Below, one piece after another: positions 45,587 through 57,499 of a DNA stretch of 64,000 bases; position 1 is the first letter of the stretch; each line of letters opens with the position of its first letter. The DNA comes from Stagonosporopsis chrysanthemi (taxonomy: Eukaryota > Ascomycota > Dothideomycetes > Pleosporales > Didymellaceae). Below the pieces are notes generated by a model that was not told the DNA's origin, made no database searches, and saw nothing but the letters and a program-made list of their open reading frames with translations. Location: contig JAFISE010000027.1 of the NCBI GenBank assembly GCA_022560025.1, positions 1 to 64,000 of the forward strand. Reading direction: 5' to 3'. The position numbers and the translations under genes are program-made.

Positions 45587-46982
45587 GGCGAAGTGATGGG
45601 CTTTTGACCGTTATGATGGCGCAGGCACGTGCGAGCTACCTAGGCCCTACTTTTGCGAAATTGATAGCGTATCTGGATTTAGCGCAATGCAAAACATTTG
45701 CGCCGCGGTCTGTAGTGTTGATCAAGAACCCCAAGCTAGTCGTAGTCAAGGAAGGGCTGACGATAGTGGGGAGCAAGCTGTAGGCAAAAGAATGCAGGCT
45801 GGTTCCAGCAAGAATTTGAGGGGGCATTGGCGGGTCCATCTAGGTCCCTGACTGTTGCGGGCTTGATAGCCGGACGTTTTGCACCAATCAAATGTCGACT
45901 TTGAATCTCTGTTGCATTGGCTGTTGCTTAGATGCAGCTTTATACATCTTCCTTTATCCTGAAGCTTTTTATAATTACTGCGAAGATGACAAGTAATGTG
46001 GATACTCGTATTCTGATTGACTTCAAGTACTTCGACTGGATCCTTCCCTTCGTTCACATAATGACGTCAGCGAAGAAGAACTGTCTATCGATATCGGAAA
46101 ACAGAAGCCGGTCCAATGGTGAAGCTTGCACAGATCTAATTTCTGATACTCCGCACAGCAAAGAGCCAATTGCCATTAGGCAAACCAAAGCGCAGTAGTT
46201 CTGGGCAGCTTGTGGAACATTTAGTGATAGGAAGCATTGCGTCCATCGCTTACTGTTCTCACCCAAGCGCTTCAATTACACATAGACAGTTGCTATATGT
46301 GGCCGTTCATAAAACAGGTTAGACACCACACATCTAGACACCTGAATAATGCGTAGTCACGGTACTACAATTCTTACTTTTGATACCAAACAAACTCTTC
46401 GTGTCTGTTCCGCGAACGTTGGACCCAAAAGAAAATTGTCGCGCAGTTGCAATTTGCCGTCTTGCTCAGGTTTCCAAAGAATTTTCATCTGCATGTAGTA
46501 GGATTGCGGACATCGCTCCTAATCTCATGCCACAACACGTAAGTCTGAAATCTCGACTAGAACTCGATCCGTATGTGGGAAGGTAAGTTCATGTGCAATT
46601 GACATTTGCCAAGCACGATGAAGACTTCTTGGATTCAACGCCGTGGCGCTTGACTTGAAGGAATACAGATATCTAGTATGTAAGAATAGTAATTAGCTGC
46701 AGAGGGCTTTGAGAGTGCCCAGAGGTAGGTCAGGTTGTAGGTACGTGGGCGTGTAGAAGGCAAAGGTCGCTCGGCGGAAGACAAGTTGTTGGTGCCATGT
46801 GCTGAAGGTGGGGATGTCTGGGCCGATACCACCAGGCCCTATTACAAGGACAGGGGTTTCATCAGCATCGCATCCCATACATGTATACGGAGTGATATAT
46901 TGTACGACGATAAGATAACACATGACCGTCATGAACAAAGAACGACAATGAAGCCTAGAGCTGGAACACATAAACCCCCAAG
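45587..46982. other. no confirmed gene
   Basis: Short ORFs only. Around 46590-46640 the minus strand resembles a short piece of the Zn2Cys6 gene (EVFIVLGKCQLHMNL against AAFIVPDRWRAHMNL), possibly a tiny decayed paralogue. At 46714-46810 there is a dispersed copy of the 165-bp module family. Confidence 0.35.
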
Positions 46983-47694
46983 CTACTTCCTTCGCTTCGG
47001 TGGCCTTGCGTGTTCAAGTTCATGTTTCTCCCATTGGTGCTTCCGCAAAGCGTCAGCACGGATGTAGAGTTTTGCGCAGAGCTTGCACGCGTGCATCTCT
47101 CTCTTGAAAGTATCTCCATGCAGATGATGTTCGTGTCTTCGCAAATTTCCAGAAGCGTACACCCCAGTAAAAATCTTCCCGCATTGACGATATACAGCGG
47201 GAGGACGACGAGGTTCAAGGCCCAGTTGTTCGAATCTAACCTGGCGCGCTTGTCCCACCACATCTCGATCACGAGTACAAATGCAGGGTAAGTCCAACCC
47301 GCAGCTTGTGCAGTGCTCTGTGTTGCCATCAAACGTGCGCGTCGCGTTCACCATCACAGGTATGGGACCTGCTCCATTCGAAGCATGTGTCTAGGTTCGG
47401 CCATGTGCTGGAGATGTTAAAGTCTGTTAGGGTCGCGCCCACTCGTTCAGCGTCCCTGACCTCTATGCACGGATGTTCGAGTCTTGAACGGTGGGTTTCC
47501 CTTTGATGACATGCCAGCCTATGCTTTCTGTCCTGCTCGCGAAACGATTTGGAACAGCGCTCACATCGTATGGTCGGGTATGCTAATCGCATCACAGAGC
47601 CTCTGCTGGCCACGGTGGGCTTCCCGTGCGTGAAACGATGTCGCGGACGTGCACGATCATTCAGATCATTCCGTATCTTGTAGTATTGCTGCAC
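46983..47694 (-). CDS. C2H2 zinc-finger protein
   Basis: Two overlapping frames encode parts of a zinc-finger protein. The 3' part (46983-47357, 124 codons) has a paired-finger region: CGKIFTGVYASGNLRRH, then HACKLCAKLYIRADALRKH, ending in a basic PPKRRK. The 5' part (47329-47694) has a further finger (IRCERCSKSF with later histidines). I could not place an intron that joins them exactly, so the model is approximate. The paired finger has the same spacing and wording (TGV.A.GN..RH; YIR.D.L..H) as the gene at 54134-55088, so the two are paralogous. Probable nuclear DNA-binding protein. Confidence 0.6.
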
Positions 47695-49299
47695 TGAGCG
47701 ACAAAGGCATCATTCTTCAAAGAACCTGTGGTGAGCAGATCTGCAAAGGGCAATTGGCTGATCAGTGCTTGCACGCTCCGCGTTGAGAGGGTGCGTGCCA
47801 AAGGGGAACTTTGCGAGCGTGTCCTTATGCTGCAACAAGTTCGCACGGTTGATCCGCGAGGCTGGAAATTATGATTGTCAGTCATCTGCTGCGTCCTTTG
47901 ACTATAGGCGTCGAATGCCCTGTTGCGTGTCATGTTGGCGAAATGTGACGCAATTGCAAATTTTGGAGAATCCGGAGAACTCAGGAAATTCCGGAAGTAT
48001 AGGTATCCGAGAATGTTGAGGTATCAGGATCTCCAGAAATTTAGGAATCATCAGAGGATACGGACATGTCAGACTCCGCAAAGTCGAGATATCCATACCT
48101 CATCGCCCCCAGTCACCAGGAAGCTCTGCTAAAGGCATAGACGGTACCCAACACGGCGGCGAGAACCGTGAGCGCAGCCTCTGATCGACCTCTCCAACAG
48201 TATCCGGCGCATGACTAGACGTGCCACCTCATATCAGACTCGACGTCCCTAAAATCGTGCTCAACACCAGATGCAGGGTGAGAGTCTCCACAACGCGACG
48301 CTCGTCGTATACCACAGCTGTCGCCATCGAGTTCGATAACGAAGACGATTGTCTCGAGGAATCTAATCTGGCTGTTGGTCGCAGCCCCATCGGTGCTGGG
48401 CAGGTCGACGATGAAAGCACATCAATCAAGCGACCAGCCTTACAGTCGTCTACGAATCGTACGAAGTGCGCTTTATTGGTGTTCTCATTTCCCCAACTCC
48501 TCCTCCTCCTCCTCACCAGTGCAGCAGCAACGCTTCCAGCCGCCGCCGCCCCAATACCACAAAACCTCGCTGCGACAGACACCCTACCACCTCTTTCCTT
48601 ACTACCCCTCCCCATAGAGTCCGCGAACCCTGCAAAAAAGCACCAACAGCCACCGCTGCACGCCCTTCCTCTCCTCTCCGTGAGAACAGTGGACCACAGC
48701 CCTCCCCCGCCTGCGCGATCCTATCTGCAGCCTTGAGCGACTGCCGGGACCTGCAGCGCAGAAACAAAACGTTTCCGCTGTGCTGTATCGTGCTTGCCGT
48801 GTTTTCAATCCTGGCGGCTTGCGGTGAGCGGCAAACGTGAGCGGCAAACAGCGCGTGTGGCAGATGTATGTACAATGGCGAGGAGAAGCAATCGGCGTGT
48901 TTGCAGAATAAGATTTGTCCTATTGGGTTTCCGACATGATAGTACCAAGCAAGCGATTGAAGAGCCGGCCGTCGGTTGTGTGGGTATTCTGGTCTGGGCG
49001 GAGTCTGTGTTGCATTTTGCATTATAATACACAGCAGAGGGGCGGTACGAAATCCACGATATGTATCCGAGGAGTGCGTTGTGTCTGAATTTCTCGCGGT
49101 ACTTATGAGTATACCCCTTTCAATCACACTACTGCCTCGCGACACATAGACCCAGGCGCTGGACTTTGCACAAGTCCAAAACCTGGTCGCGAGGTTGCCA
49201 GAGCGGATATCAGGCCTGCAGCGCCACTGACGTCTCCACACAGCCCCCCAACCAAGCGTTTCTTCGTGGTCGATACATTAAAATCGATGCATGGTGCAA
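47695..49299. other. no confirmed gene
   Basis: Contains ORFs of up to 242 codons (48513-49241, minus) and 171 codons (48221-48736, plus) that overlap antisense to one another and show no recognised domain. A Thr/Pro/Ser-rich stretch at 48490-48720 creates most of them. Between 47955 and 48070 there is a run of imperfect ATCCGGAGAA / AGGAATC words. Confidence 0.35.
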
Positions 49300-49600
49300 G
49301 CACGCGACTAACGCCGCTCCTTCGCATCTAGCCACGTGTGGGGCGGGGTGAGTCAGTACATGCTCGTCGAGGACAACATTGAGAGACTCAGGGGCAGACA
49401 CAATCTGCAGCCGGAGCACCTTCCAGCCACTGTTCGAGACGTAATTGAGCTGACTGCAAGGATAGGCGAGCGTTTCCGGGTGGGTGGATGCACTTTGCAT
49501 AGTGCAGGACAGCCAGCAGATGCGGCAGCAGACGCTTCAGGACATGGGCCGGATTTTTGCGCAAGCGCTGCTGACAGTCGTTTGCTATGTAGACCGTGGT
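49300..49600 (+). pseudogene. HET-domain fragment, frameshifted
   Basis: The plus strand reads SHVWGGVSQYMLVEDNIERL and LPATVRDVIELTARIGERF, then in the next frame VDALCIVQDSQQMRQQ and LQDMGRIFAQALLTVVC. These are consecutive HET-domain blocks (SYVWG, WVDALCIVQDS, L.DM..IF..A..T), with one frameshift near 49480. I see no N- or C-terminal remainder, so this is a short dead fragment and the second HET gene remnant in the window. Confidence 0.75.
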
Positions 49601-50162
49601 TAAGTGCGCACGACTATCTGCTGTGCTAGGTGTCAGTAGACAAAAGAGCAGCGAAGTCTTTTCCATGTGAAAAGTGGCTCAGACACTTGGATTTTCAGCG
49701 CACCTACGACGTTGAGGATCTACTTGGGGGAACAATGGAACAGTTACGGAGCTTAGATATAAGTAGTACCCAACCGCAAGTTAGCATGATATTGGCGGAT
49801 GAATTCCCGAAAGCTTCCAAGAATACCAAGCTACCCGGCGTACCGTATTGCTAGTATTCGCTCCCAAGTAGACAAGTCTACTTCTCACATCAAACCACAG
49901 TATTTCCGAAAGACATAGTAGTACCGCGTACAGATCTCTTCACCTCAGACATGTCAATACACGCAGCACCAGGGACCACACGCACCAAACCCGCAACCAA
50001 ACCAGCGAAACCCATGGAATACCATACCATACCTTCGAGCAGCGCAAAAGCCACAGCCCTGTGGCTTTCCAAATCCCCAGAGTGATGCTTCAGATACCCT
50101 TCCTGTGCATATTACATATCATATCGCAGAGTACATGCGAGAGCCAGCCAATACACCCATAG

Positions 50163-50196
50163 GTCTGTCCGTCTGTCTGTCTGTCTGTCCGTCGGT
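50163..50196. repeat. TGTC/CCGT tetranucleotide microsatellite
   Basis: Imperfect (CTGT)n tract interrupted by CCGT units. Confidence 0.75.
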
Positions 50197-51409
50197 CCGT
50201 CTCTCCCCGCGAAGATATCCCCCAATCTAGCACCATCACATCACAGCAGCCGCGCCGCGCACTCAACCATTCACATCGAGACAGCTTTTTGCCAAGTGGG
50301 GACGTGGGTGCGGTAGGTAGGGTGGAAATGGGAATGGGAATGGAAACGTGCATTGGACTGGCTTCGAAACAATGCAGATACGTAACTCGCAGAAAGCTGC
50401 GGACTGGAAAGCTGGAGAAAGACCTGGATGGTGTGGTATGTGGTATGTAGTCTCTCGATTGTGGACTGCAGCACGCACCCCCGACGACTCGTGGACCGAC
50501 GGGGCCGACGTACGTGAGTTGCACGGTCACGGTTGGTGATGCACTGACAGAGGGAGCGTCGGACAGCTTTACAATACTGTTTGGTGATAGAGTGGACAAC
50601 ACCAGCTTTACTTCTGGATCAACTTCGGATCCACAACTATACAGTACGCAACAAACAACAACTGTCCTTTTCTCCAGTTTCTGAACTTTCTCTCACTGCA
50701 TACGGCTTGTGATGGATAGCGCTCGACGACTACGCTGGAACCCGCAGCCGAAGCGGTCTGGCAGAAAACACCGGAGAAGGCCCGCGCCGATTTGTAATAC
50801 GCAGTGAAGCCGCCTAGGACTGTGGCTGGGGCATGCTATTAGTTGAGAGCTGGGATTTAGACAGTCGTCCATTCGCCCTGAGATGATACAGGAGTTTGTC
50901 GTGTTGTCTGGAGTAGATAGACATGATTGGTAGTTTGATCGGAGAGTAGTCAATGTGATGATGATGTCGTGGGAGTGTGGGAGTGCGTTTTGCGTTGGTT
51001 CAGGCCAGCTTGTTGTAGCTGGTTTGCAAGATTCGACGCCGGTATGGAAGGAGATATTACTCGTATGATGTAAGCTCTATGACTTGAGAAAGTAACTGCT
51101 CACATACCTCAGCTACAAGCATGGGCTTGAGTAAGTAGGTAGCCTTGATAAAATATCCACATGAGGTGTCGAACTCGTTACTAATGCAAGTGTCGCGCTC
51201 TACAGCAAATAACTGTCGTTGCTGGTTGAGTACAGTCACGTGAAAAGCCCATCCATGCTGTGGATATTAGCCAGCGTGTTCCAAAACCCGCCACAATATT
51301 CATCATATGGATTCAGATCTACAAGAACATGCTGGGATAAAGCATCTCGCGTGAGAACAAACAGAACCCCCAATTCCACAAATTCTGGATCAAGGAATGC
51401 ACTGACGTG

Positions 51410-51519
51410 GTGGAAGAAAAGGGAGGACGTAGTGGAAGAAAAAGGAGGACGTAGTGGAAGAAAAAGGAGGACGTAGTGGAAGAAAAAGGAGGACGTAGTG
51501 GAAGAAAAAGGAGGACGTA
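51410..51519. repeat. 22-bp minisatellite, five copies
   Basis: Unit GTGGAAGAAAAAGGAGGACG plus TA repeats five times without gaps; only the first copy carries one substitution. The strand is almost pure purine between the TA steps. The unit length is not a multiple of three, so it is not a coding repeat. Confidence 0.9.
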
Positions 51520-54133
51520 GTGCTTCGGTGTGGAAGACCGAGTATAAAGGAGTAATCCACCACAAAGAAAATCCGCAGTCTCGACTTTCCGGGTCTGGGA
51601 GCCAGCAAATTGCGACACAAGCCGATCGAACATCACACAAACTAAAATGGGGCAGCCACGCCAAGCTTAGCAGAAGGTCCTCGCAGCAGAAGTACGCTCC
51701 GGTGCTGACAGCTGTAGTGATCAGAGACATGTCAATACGAGATGGCGCGCGCCGTCCCAGCTCGTGCACGATGAATATCTTGGATGGGAAGGCCCAGGCC
51801 TTCACTCGGCGCAAGGCCAGGCCCCGACAAGGCTGAAGCCAAGTATATGCGAGTCGGCGCAGATCTGGAAGGTGTCGCTGGGGCACTGCAAGAACTTCCT
51901 TTTTTGGTAGTCGATAGTGACTCGTTTGGAGACTGACTGCTGGCGCTCTGTTTGGTGATGCCATCTTTGCCGAGCGGAAAGCTGCGTGTAAGAGACCGGT
52001 GAGTGTGATTGTAAAGCAAGGCCGCACGGTGGACGGGGCGAACAGAACGCTCACCCACGTGCTGGATGTCAAAGGAGATCTCACCGCCTGTTGATCTGGC
52101 ATGATTGGTGTATCTGCGCCGTATTAGGTGTTATCGGGGGGACGGGGCGAATGAGGTTGAAGTATCCAAGTCTATTTGCTCGAGTTGAAGTGACACTGCG
52201 TGGTCCAAAGCTGGCTGTCATTGTACTCACCCAAGTTGGTGGGTATGCAGCGTTGCTCGTGCAAAAGCGCAGTGACGCACGTTGGTGACACAGAGCGCTA
52301 CGCCAACCCTAGGAGCACTCTCAGCTTTGAACATTCTGATGGACATAGCCGGTGGAAGTAGGCGTCTCCTGGTATGAGGCTTCCATGTACAGCCGGGGGA
52401 TTTGGGCAAGGACCTGAGCAAGCTCGCATACAATGTCTCTTCGATTGACCTCGCTGGTGGCAATTCTCGCGTGAACGACTCCTAAGCAACTTCAAATCCG
52501 GCAAGGGAACTCAGGAAGACTGTTGGCCCAGGCACGCTACTGCAACTTTGCACCCGGGAAGAAATGCGTGGAATAGGAATGTGGTGAGAGTGATTGTTTA
52601 ACGTGCTTTCTGCACATCATCAGCATCAGCGACCACGGCAGGGTGATCCTTTTGACTTGAAGAAGGCTAGCCAATTTGGCTGCCTCGAGGTGTTGATGGA
52701 GGTGTTGCTGCATATCGACCGCGCCGCAGTAAGCGCTGGGAGTACATGAGTGGCGCGCAAGGGGTTTCCGCCACCACAATTCGGCCTCGGACAGCCAGTG
52801 AGATTAGCCTAGGGGCTGGACAGACCATCGGCTGCGACTTGAAGGTAACGGCCCGAAATGATTATTCGGAAGTCTTGTTGGTTTTGCAGCCGTGCCTGAG
52901 TGCGGTTCGTGACGCCTGGTGGAGCCTCGTGCGCAATTTGATCATGGTTTACTCATACGTATGTTTAGTCCGCGCGAGCAGCGGCTGATCAGGAATGCGT
53001 TACCAGCAACAGAGGCAGTGCTGAGCTTCTTGTCTTCGAAGAAACAAAGTTGCGCCTCCAAGGTACATTGATGTCCAGAAGCTTCGTTTGTCGAATCGCA
53101 TGACGTGATTGAGTCGCGAGCAAGTAGGCCCGGCCGAGTCCTAAGCAAGACCGCGACGTGCCGTGTGCTTTACTGTTCCAGCAGCTTCAATTTGGATGAC
53201 AAAAGGGTAAGAGTTTGATCTTGTCACCAGGCTAATTCGCTTGCGAACTCCACGAGTCGGACAATAAGCGGAACTGAGATCCTCGACGAATGACAGTGTG
53301 TAGCCATGCAGGGTACAAGTGACTTGTCATGGCCTGACAGTTTAGCCTGACCTTGGAGCTGTCGTGAAGCGCCTGAGGACTATGAGAAGCGTATGACGAC
53401 AAATGCGACGAATTGTTGCCAGAAAACGGGTTTGTAGGGCGGGTTGGTGGAGCCCGGGAGCATAGCGCTCCTTCGATCGACGGTATAATCCACATCCCGT
53501 GCGTCCCGAGCCTGCATGAAGAGGCTTCGAGGTGGGCCGCATGAACTTGCATCTGGTCTAGATGATGTTGTGCTACGAAACCTGCTCGGTCCCGGTGGTT
53601 CATTGGCGGGTCGCGACTCCTTTGATTTGCTTAGGATAGTCGCCCTTTCGGTCAAGTTTGGAAGCGACGAGAGTTGCAGAGAACATGCTCGGCCCTCACC
53701 ATACGCGTGGACCTTGGAGGGGGTACGGCAGTATGCAGGAGTGGTCATCTGCAAATGTCAATACTCAAAGGTTTGAAAACAATTGTACAGCCCAGCCTCA
53801 AAGTGTGGTTGTTCCACATAGTGTATGATCGATCATTCAGACACTTCTGACATTTCCGTCAAGCTGAACACTCCAAATTACCCGTGGAAAATTTTGACAG
53901 CAGGTACGAGATTGGCATCGCTGTCTTTGTTGTTGAAGAGCTGATGTGTTTCAGTGCCTTGTCCTTGCCGTTGCTGGCTGATTTTGGGGCAACATTTGCA
54001 AGGGCTTGTCAAAAGTCGAACTCCCTTGTCAACTACGAGCGGCGACTACGAGCGACGACTACGAGCGGTGACTTCTCGCTGCAACACCGATCAATCAACT
54101 TCAGCCCACCGTCCTGATTTAGATTTCAGCATT

Positions 54134-55088
54134 ATGAGTCAACGCACCTCGGAGACCGCTTACCCTGTGGGTTGGGAGCCGCACGGCTATGCTCAAAGCA
54201 CCAATGGGTACACACAGGGTGGGTACCGCAGCCGCACCAGGCCAGCTTCTGCGCAGCCCGGTACCACTACGACTTACTATCAACACCCGGTCAGTGGTAG
54301 TGAAACGGTTCATCGTTCGTACAGCCAGCCGGATGCCGGCAGAGCTTTGTATATGCATCACGCAGCTATCTCAACTGGCGCATACTCGAGTCAGCCCGCG
54401 ACACGAGAGTTCGGCGCCACATACCATTCAAGTGCGTACAGCAATGCCATGACGCAGAACCATCAACAGTGAGTGTCAACTACGCCGCGGGATGCTGCAG
54501 CTTGATGTCTGATCAGCCGTAGGTCCCCTTCATGGTCACAACCCCAGGCAGGCCAGACAGTACCGCAAGGCCAGAGTATGGCGCAATCACAGTTCGATGT
54601 CTTGCCTGTGCAATACGCGACTCCACCACTGCCTCCTGTCGCGCCGAGAATGTGAATAGCACCTACCTGTCAGCCTCGTGAAAACTTGCTGATATAACTA
54701 TAGGAGCATGAGCGTAGACACGGACTATGCCGGTAACTGGCCGAGATCGATTCCTCCGGTATGGGGCTCATCGAGCCCACAGCAGATGGCGGGCGGACAG
54801 GTAGCCGAGAGCGGCCCCGAGTGCGTGGTTCCGTGTCCCTACCATTGCGGCACGGTGTTGACGGGGGTGCATGCTGTTGGGAACATGACTCGTCATCTCA
54901 AGTCGCAGAACTGTGTTGGGTCAGGAAAGGACAAACCCAGATATGCTTGCCCAGTGGAAGGCTGCGAGAAGCGGTACATCCGGTCTGACGGGTTGAAGGT
55001 TCACCTCCGCAAGCGACACGGGATCTCGCAGTCGTCCGACAGGAACACGGGCTCAGACTACGCTGAGAGCGGGTATGGCTACAACTGA
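54134..55088 (+). CDS. C2H2 zinc-finger transcription factor-like protein
   Basis: Three exons (54134-54468, 54523-54651, 54704-55088) join in frame over 54- and 52-bp introns (GTGAGT and GTGAAT donors, TAG acceptors) to give 282 residues. The first 150 residues are a Gln/Ser/Tyr/Thr-rich low-complexity region like fungal activation domains. The C-terminal third has a degenerate first finger (CPYHCGTVLTGVHAVGNMTR, ending in NC) and a canonical second C2H2 finger (YACPVEGCEKRYIRSDGLKV and HLRKRH). Probable nuclear transcription factor; targets unknown. The paired finger matches the gene at 46983-47694. Confidence 0.8.
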
Positions 55089-55860
55089 GACGGCTTTTGG
55101 CTGTTGCTTTGGGATGGTTGTGTTGGCTAGGAAGCATTCCATCACGAGGTCTGCCGTTTAGCAACGAGAAGGGCGGACATGTGAGTTATTATGTTTTTGG
55201 CGATTTGCCAGCGTTTGGTGACGTTTTGGCGTTAGTCGAGGCTGTAGGAATCGAGTACTCTCGGCGACGGTTTGTTGGTCTGATTCCATTCCATGGCATG
55301 ATTGGGGATGGGCACGAGGGTTGGTGCACGCTTTCCCTTGCCTTTGAGCTCTGTGCATTCGATGGGGCGTATTCGAGCTCGTCGATGGCTGGCAAGACAT
55401 GGGCCGTGTAGATTGGTGTATCCTCCATTCTCTCACGCTGCATCGGCTTGTGTGGTTGTAGAATGGTGTTGTGGGAGATCAGATTGGACCGTCTGAGGTT
55501 GAGAATGCGCCTGACGCAATGAGGTCGTAGAGCAGGCGCTAGTCAACGTACTGCAGTCTCCGGGCAGTCGCGGCCACCATGACTGCTCCAACCAATTGAT
55601 GCGTCCGTTTCATGTGAAATGTGCTATTCGGGTATCGAGGGTCGCTTAGCTGGTAAGGGAAAGCCTTGAGAACAAGGGGCCAACGGGTTTGACTTGGTGA
55701 CATTGTTTTGATTGGGTATCCTGCTACGCAACTGCTCACCGTCCAGCTCGCCTGTCTTTTGAGTATTGCATCGCATATGGGCAAACTGTGCCCTTCTTGA
55801 TCACGACTAAAGCCATTCCCACTGCAACCAGCTCAGCAGCTTCAACAACATCTCCTCATA
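55089..55860. other. 3' flank, no gene seen
   Basis: Downstream of the C2H2 gene. ORFs at 55097-55411 (plus) and 55158-55443 (minus) are antisense shadows of each other. Confidence 0.4.
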
Positions 55861-55945
55861 TCCTCACGCCCTCCTTCCCCAACCCTCACGCCCTCCTTCC
55901 CCAACCCTCACGCCCTCACGCCCTCACGCCCTCACGCCCTCACCA
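55861..55945. repeat. CCTCACGCC minisatellite
   Basis: Copies of CCTCACGCC, some extended with CTCCTTCCCCAAC, run into the last codons and stop of the EMC6 gene. The last units overlap the EMC6 C-terminus (stop codon 55932-55934). Confidence 0.75.
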
Positions 55946-56346
55946 ACCCATAGAATAGCGTCCACGTCAGCACAAACCCCGTCAGTCCCCCAAACACATC
56001 CCCGATCCACATATCCCCCAGCGGCTTATAGTAAAACTTGGCGGGCTGCCCTTCGGCCTTGAGCGAAAACAGCAGCAGCGAGACGACAAACGAGGCGACG
56101 AGGTAGAAGACGAAGCCGGGGTAGGACTCGAGGCCCAGCGTGCCGGCGGCGACGCCGAAGAGCGATGCGGTGAGGTTGCGGATGTTGGATGTGACCTGTA
56201 GGGGGGGTGGGTGGTTAGTGGGAGACGACGTGGAAGGGTGGGTGAGGCGAAGACGGGGAAGGGAAGGAGCGGACCTGGGTGTTGTGCTGCACGCTGGTTA
56301 TGACGATGGGGTTGATTTGGAGCTCGCGCTCGTCTGCGGTGGCCAT
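55932..56346 (-). CDS. EMC6: ER membrane protein complex subunit 6
   Basis: Two exons (56346-56275 and 56195-55932) separated by a 78-bp intron (GTCCGC donor, CTAAC branch, CTACAG acceptor) encode 111 residues, the normal length for EMC6. Exon 1 gives MATADERELQINPIVI. Exon 2 gives IRNLTASLFGVAAGTLGLES, a first membrane helix (YPGFVFYLVASFVVSLLLF), a second loop (AKFYYKPLGDMWIGDVFGG) and a last helix ending LTWTLFYGLVRA. This match to EMC6 is very strong. It is a core membrane subunit of the EMC insertase that places tail-anchored and multipass proteins in the ER membrane. The non-GTRAGT donor is the only oddity. Its stop lies inside a minisatellite. Confidence 0.93.
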
Positions 56347-57499
56347 TGCGGAGGGCGGATGGGGATGGCTGGCGGTGCCGGTGCTGGAACGACGGGGTGC
56401 GCGTGGACAGCTGGACCGTGGTGTGCGTTGGGTTCGGCTGGCGGCGCTTTGGTCGCAGGCTCAAACAGATGCTCCGACGTGCTGACTGGTCTTGGCAAGC
56501 TGTAGAGGGCGCAAGTCAGGCGGTGTCGTTGTGCGTGGTTGCGCCGATGACGCTGGTGATGCTGCTTGCTGAGCTTCACCACGAGCTCCTGGCGTTCTGC
56601 GCCAGCCCCCACATTTGGCCGTGTCGGCCAATCAGAACAAGGCCGCGCTGGGAACGCCAGGGTCTGCCAGGGTCTGCCAGGGCCTGCCAGAGTCGATGAG
56701 TTGTTTTGCATCAGCGTGTCCGGTTTCCGGGTCTCGAAACCTGTGCAGAGGCTTGCGTGCTTGATTGTAAACACAGCCGTGCGTTGAGCATGCCAAGTGA
56801 GCCAGGTCGTGTGCACAGATGTCGTCTCATCTCGCGCTCCCAGGACAAGCCAGTGTGCGTGTGGTAGGGCCAGTAGTGCGTGTGGTAGAGCCAGCCAGCT
56901 GAGGCGTGACCTTGGCGTCGGTGGGTCCTATACGACCTACTATGTAGAGGAGCCTCCTTGTACTGTGTGTACTTGTCGGCAAGGCTCAGCGACGCTGCCA
57001 TCCATCGCGAGCTAGCTGTGCTGCGAACGCATGTGCCCGCTGGAGCCGTGTTCAGAGACGCTGCCCTGAAATGCCTCGGCAGCCACAGACGAGGAATGGC
57101 ATAACACGGCCACAGTTAGCCCCGTCCGTCCGTCTGCAGGCCTCCGTCCAGCGCAGGGATAGCCTAACGGCGCCCCCAAACGAGCAAACTCCCGCCGGCC
57201 GCGCCAATCTGGTGGGCCCGCTCCGCATCCTCATCTCCGCCCGTCTCCTGTTCCGGGTGGCTTAGCCTCACCACCGTGGGCCTCCCTACCGACTGTAGCT
57301 CCTACACAGCACACTGCACACATTCTCGAACCCACAACCCGCTGCACCCTGCCCACGCCCGTTGCCTGCGTCGCCGCCCTTGAGACTGTGCAAACGCTCC
57401 CCGCATTTCTCGTCCCCTCGGCGCACCCCGCGCATTGCGTCACGCGCCGACATTCCACACCAAGCCTCCGACCCGCACCATGCGGTAGCAGCGGACACG
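56347..57499. other. divergent intergenic region between EMC6 and the vezatin-like gene
   Basis: Holds both promoters. A three-fold CCAGGGTCTG word occurs at about 56650-56690. No ORF is supported; those present are antisense shadows in GC-rich DNA. Confidence 0.45.

Larger units (their letters stand above)
49601..54133. other. long stretch without a supported gene
   Basis: About 4.5 kb with only shadow-like ORFs on both strands. The 288-codon ORF at 51236-52102 (minus) has no domain, and part of it is the 22-bp minisatellite read in a third frame. Microsatellite and minisatellite tracts occur at 50163-50196 and 51410-51519. It may contain decayed genes or non-coding RNA; I see no proof of either. 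Confidence 0.4.

Noticed and set aside
48221..49241. Overlapping plus and minus ORFs of 171 and 242 codons
   Set aside because: Mutually antisense, Pro/Ser/Thr-rich, no domain; at most one could be real and I cannot support either.
51236..52102. 288-codon minus-strand ORF
   Set aside because: No recognised domain, no introns or conserved motif; includes the 22-bp minisatellite read as repeated FSSTTSSFFFHY-like words.
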